This document shows, piece after piece, positions 6,364-8,576 of a stretch of 8,576 bases of DNA; within the stretch, counting starts at the first letter, position 1; each line of letters starts with the position of its first letter. Made by a program: the position numbers and the translations under genes. Under the pieces are notes generated by a model. That model saw only the letters and a list, made by a program, of their open reading frames with translations, did no database searches and was not told where the DNA came from. Source of the stretch: Desulfobacterales bacterium (GTDB lineage Bacteria > Desulfobacterota > Desulfobacteria > Desulfobacterales > UBA2174_A); contig JALOPD010000145.1 in assembly GCA_025454075.1 (NCBI GenBank), positions 1-8,576 of the forward strand, given 5' to 3'.

Positions 6364-6831
6364 ATGAGGAAGAAAATTACAATTGGGATGATTGTTGCGG
6401 CGGCGTGCCTGTTTCTCGCGGGCGGCATCTACGCCAAGGTGGGCGATACGATCAAGCTCGCCGGCAAGGACTGCCCGAGCACCAAGGGCGAGATCCAGTT
6501 CAGCCACAAGAAGCACAGCGAGGACTACGCCAAGCAGTACGCGGACCTGTACGCCAAGGGTTGCAGCGAATGCCACCACGATGCCAAGGGCCAGCCGATC
6601 AAGGACCTGAAGGCCGACAGCAAGGTCGATGCCTGCATGGCCTGCCACAAGAAATGCGGCGAGGCGCCCAAGGGCAAGGACGCGCCCAAGCTCGACGCGA
6701 AGGCCAAGCTCGAATATCTAGCCGAGGCCTACCACGCCAACTGCATCGCCTGCCACAAGGACTTCAACAAGAAGTACGCGCCCAAGAAGGCGCCGGTAAC
6801 CTGCAACGACTGCCATCCGAAGAAGAGCTGA
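6364..6831 (+). CDS. Periplasmic tetraheme cytochrome c, class III (cytochrome c3-like, 155 aa)
   Basis: Multihaem electron carrier of the periplasm; in sulfate reducers the class III family passes electrons from hydrogenases and formate dehydrogenases to membrane complexes. A Sec signal peptide (MRKK then a hydrophobic core) is probably cut after A24 (IYA-K). Four CXXCH motifs lie at 67-71, 91-95, 127-131 and 147-151. The only other histidines are H48, H51, H72 and H124, exactly four, which fits bis-histidine ligation of all four haems. All motifs are CXXCH, whereas Desulfovibrio type I c3 has CXXXXCH at haems 2 and 4. C37 and C98 are extra cysteines and might form a disulfide. The mature chain has 26 Lys against 18 Asp/Glu, so it is basic, as in type I c3. 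GGGAG (6354-6358) sits 5 nt before the ATG. It has its own promoter and terminator and appears monocistronic. The redox partner is not encoded here. Confidence 0.93.
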   Translation: MRKKITIGMIVAAACLFLAGGIYAKVGDTIKLAGKDCPSTKGEIQFSHKKHSEDYAKQYADLYAKGCSECHHDAKGQPIKDLKADSKVDACMACHKKCGEAPKGKDAPKLDAKAKLEYLAEAYHANCIACHKDFNKKYAPKKAPVTCNDCHPKKS

Positions 6832-6836
6832 TTGCC

Positions 6837-6874
6837 AAAAAAAGCGGGCATCCTGAAGGATGCCCGCTTTTTTT
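6837..6874. terminator. Strong intrinsic terminator, potentially bidirectional
   Basis: GCGGGCATCC (6844-6853) and GGATGCCCGC (6858-6867) form a perfect 10-bp stem with a TGAA loop, followed by seven Ts (6868-6874) and preceded by seven As (6837-6843). It begins 5 nt after the cytochrome stop. On the minus strand the A-tract becomes a T-tract, so it also suits the methyltransferase gene that ends at 6897. Confidence 0.93.
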
Positions 6875-6896
6875 CCAGGTCATAGTCTTTTAAGTC

Positions 6897-7730
6897 TCAC
6901 GCTCTTCTCACCAGCGCTGCACCCGCCCATTCATCCTCTTCCCCACGCCACATGGACTCGAAAGACGGCTTCGCATAAACGGACAGCAACGCTTCCTCCT
7001 CCTCCAGGCGAATCCCCGATATCACTACAGCGGCTCCCGGAGGGGTCCAGGCCGCGACGGAAGGTGCCAGGCGCAGAAGGGTCGGCAGCCGCAGGTTGGC
7101 TGCGATCAGCGCGAAGGAACCGCTGATGCATCCGACGGCGATGTCGGAAACCGTGATGCGCGCATCCAGCCCGTTCAGGCGGACGTTGGCCTTGGCCTCG
7201 GCCGCCGCGCAGGGGTCGTGGTCGATGCCGATGCCGGTTTCGATTCCCAGCAGCACCGCCGCCATCGCCAAAACGCCGGTGCCGGTGCCGATGTCGAGGA
7301 CGCAGGTGCCCGGCCCGATCGACGCTTTTTCGCAGCGGGTCAGCGCAAACTCGATTCCTCTCAGGGCGAGCCTCGTGGTGGGGTGACGGCCGGCGCCGAA
7401 GGACGCACCGGGCATGATGCGGATGGCCACATCCTCAGGCCCGGAGGCAAACGCTTTTTCAGGCGGAATGAGAACGATGCGCTCGGCCACCCGCACGGGT
7501 CGGTCGAAGGAAGGCTCGAGGAAGGTCCGTCCATGCTCATAGGTGTAGGCGATCTCCCCCGTCGCCACCAGTTCGTGGATCGCTCTTTGCACCCGGTTCT
7601 TTTTGAGTTTTAAACGGCCGCCGATCTCCTTGAGGATGTCGGCCGGCGGCATGCGCCTGCGGCCGATGAGGCGCCGCACGCGGTTGCGGATCTCTTCAGC
7701 CGGATCGGCGGGTACGGTAGGCGACGGCAT
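6897..7730 (-). CDS. PrmA-like SAM-dependent methyltransferase with N-terminal winged-helix domain (277 aa)
   Basis: The catalytic part resembles ribosomal protein L11 methyltransferase (PrmA). PGASFGAGRHPTT (107-119) matches the family's PGxAFGTGxHPTT, VLDIGTGTG (144-152) is the SAM-binding loop, AANLRLPTL (210-218) stands where PrmA has its ANIL segment, SGI (238-240) follows, and the end EWAGAALVRR is PrmA-like. The first ~75 residues differ: a basic helix, then ADILKEIGGRLKLKKNRVQR...GEIAYTYEHGRTFLE (30-72), which reads as a winged helix. PrmA instead has a ferredoxin-like L11-binding domain. The substrate is therefore uncertain; L11 should not be assumed. The gene starts inside the end of the upstream cbiA-like gene (35-nt overlap) and lacks a strong RBS, which suggests translational coupling. 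An alternative start cannot be excluded because the first residues are not conserved. It ends facing the cytochrome terminator. Confidence 0.85.
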   Translation of the reverse strand: MPSPTVPADPAEEIRNRVRRLIGRRRMPPADILKEIGGRLKLKKNRVQRAIHELVATGEIAYTYEHGRTFLEPSFDRPVRVAERIVLIPPEKAFASGPEDVAIRIMPGASFGAGRHPTTRLALRGIEFALTRCEKASIGPGTCVLDIGTGTGVLAMAAVLLGIETGIGIDHDPCAAAEAKANVRLNGLDARITVSDIAVGCISGSFALIAANLRLPTLLRLAPSVAAWTPPGAAVVISGIRLEEEEALLSVYAKPSFESMWRGEEDEWAGAALVRRA

Positions 7731-8576
7731 TGCGAACCAGCGCGCTTGCCCAGCCGGGGTTTCCCAGGGCGTGGATGTGGGTGTAGGTGGCGAGGACGTT
7801 TTTGTGGACGATGCCGTCGCGGTCGCCGTGGATGCCGGCGCCGCGCTGCATCTTGAAAACGAAATCGCCCTCCGACCCCGACCATCTCAGCACGCGCGAG
7901 TAGTGAAACTCGTGGCCGCGAACCTCGGCCCCGACCGGATAGTAGGGGTTTTCGCCTTCCACGGTGACCACCGTGTAGCCGTGGCCTTGGGGCCGCTTGA
8001 ACAGCCCGAAGGACAAGGGCAACACCCCGGCCATGGGGAAGCTTTTGCCCTCGAGGACCAACTCCTCGCCCAGGTACATAAGCCCGCCGCATTCGGCGTA
8101 AACCGGGAACCCGCCCTCAACCAGCTCCCGCAGGCACCGGCTGAAGCCGGTGTTGGCCGCCAGCTCCTGGGCGTGAGTCTCCGGGAACCCGCCGCCGATG
8201 TAAAGCGCCTCGACATCGGGCAGGCGCTCTTCCCGCAACGGGCTGACGTACACGATCTGCGCACCGGCCGCTTCCAGAGCCTCGATATTTTCGGGGTAGT
8301 AGAACTGAAAGGCGGAGTCCCGCAGGATGCCGATGCGCGTTGAGGGCGGTCTCCGGTCGGCCGGTCGGCCGGTCAAGCGCTCAAAGTCGGATGAGATGCA
8401 GGTGTCTCCCATGGGCGCAGCCTCGCGGGCAACGCGTACCAGGGCGTCGAGATCGATGTGCTGGGCGGCGATGCGGGCTATGGATTGGATCGAGTCGGCG
8501 GCCCACCCGTGCTCGGGGGTGGGCACCAGCCCCATATGCCGTTCGGGAAAGATCTGCCGGCCGAGCTTGGGCACCG
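7696..8576 (-). CDS. CbiA/CobB-family cobyrinate a,c-diamide synthase, C-terminal part (possibly DsrN); 5' end outside window
   Basis: Glutamine-dependent amidase family. CbiA/CobB amidates the a and c side chains of cobyrinate in B12 synthesis; the relative DsrN is encoded in dsr operons and is thought to amidate sirohaem of dissimilatory sulfite reductase. The 293 codons seen lack about 160 N-terminal residues (the ATP-grasp-free nucleotide-binding part). Counting from the codon at 8574: PERHMGLVPTPEHG (10-23) is the family linker signature, IGILRDSAFQFYYPEN (81-96) opens the class I glutaminase-like domain, IGGGFPE lies at 126-132, YAECGGLMYL (159-168) holds nucleophile C162, GHEFHYS (220-226) and YTHIHALGNPGW (264-275) close it. 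The frame is open past the right edge; the GTG at 8574 is internal. The stop lies inside the methyltransferase gene. Choosing CbiA or DsrN needs the neighbouring genes. An 8-bp tandem repeat (8353-8374) lies in the inter-domain linker. Confidence 0.9.
   Translation of the reverse strand, partial: VPKLGRQIFPERHMGLVPTPEHGWAADSIQSIARIAAQHIDLDALVRVAREAAPMGDTCISSDFERLTGRPADRRPPSTRIGILRDSAFQFYYPENIEALEAAGAQIVYVSPLREERLPDVEALYIGGGFPETHAQELAANTGFSRCLRELVEGGFPVYAECGGLMYLGEELVLEGKSFPMAGVLPLSFGLFKRPQGHGYTVVTVEGENPYYPVGAEVRGHEFHYSRVLRWSGSEGDFVFKMQRGAGIHGDRDGIVHKNVLATYTHIHALGNPGWASALVRNAVAYRTRRSG
8353..8374. repeat. Short tandem repeat, 8-bp unit, 2.75 copies
   Basis: The octamer ccggtcgg occurs at 8353-8360 and 8361-8368, then six bases of a third copy to 8374. 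It lies in the coding sequence for the linker (about residues 67-75 of the visible fragment, around LTGRPADRR) of the cbiA-like gene. The unit is not a multiple of three, so gain or loss of one copy would shift the frame. Confidence 0.6.

Noticed and set aside
1..8576. CRISPR array, tRNA, rRNA, insertion sequence or phage genes
   Set aside because: No regularly spaced direct repeats, cloverleaf-like sequences, rRNA-like stretches, transposase or phage proteins were seen on either strand.

Overview
The window suggests a high-GC anaerobic deltaproteobacterium (Desulfobacterota), most likely a sulfate reducer of the Desulfobacterales kind. The main support is a periplasmic tetraheme class III cytochrome c (four CXXCH motifs plus four spare histidines), a TatB/TatC pair of deltaproteobacterial type, and a CbiA/CobB-family amidase that could be the sulfite-reductase-linked DsrN. 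The assignment is inference from gene content; no rRNA or other taxonomic marker is present.

Layout, left to right. (1) 2-1195, + strand: the 3' part of an O-acetylhomoserine sulfhydrylase (MetY-type PLP enzyme), followed by a hairpin. (2) 1196-2956: a visibly more AT-rich, loosely packed stretch. It holds a 53-residue protein with DnaJ-type CXXCXGXG motifs behind a good sigma70-like promoter, and on the minus strand a zinc-ribbon plus PilZ protein. The 483-nt divergent gap after that shows no convincing gene. (3) 2957-4816, + strand: moaC (molybdopterin precursor synthesis), a gap carrying a 9-nt-periodic inverted repeat, then mltA (lytic transglycosylase lipoprotein). (4) 4920-6210, + strand: tatB and tatC, 40 nt apart. 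(5) 6256-6874: a self-contained transcription unit for the tetraheme cytochrome, with an extended -10 promoter, strong RBS and a near-perfect intrinsic terminator that can work in both directions. (6) 6897-8576, - strand: a PrmA-like methyltransferase with a winged-helix N-terminus, overlapping by 35 nt the end of the CbiA/CobB-family gene, which runs off the right edge.

Functional links. MoaC feeds molybdenum or tungsten cofactor synthesis, and many such enzymes are Tat substrates, so moaC near tatBC is coherent though not diagnostic. The cytochrome is a periplasmic electron carrier, exported unfolded by Sec and loaded with haem outside. The CbiA-like amidase and the overlapping methyltransferase are probably translated from one message and converge on the cytochrome unit.

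I saw no phage, insertion sequence, CRISPR array, tRNA or rRNA, and no clear previously undescribed system. The items most worth a second look are the winged-helix/PrmA-like fusion coupled to the CbiA/DsrN-like gene, the all-CXXCH basic tetraheme cytochrome with its tightly packed control region, the repeated motif in the TatB tail, the periodic inverted repeat before mltA, and the unexplained multi-frame open stretch at about 2610-2770.
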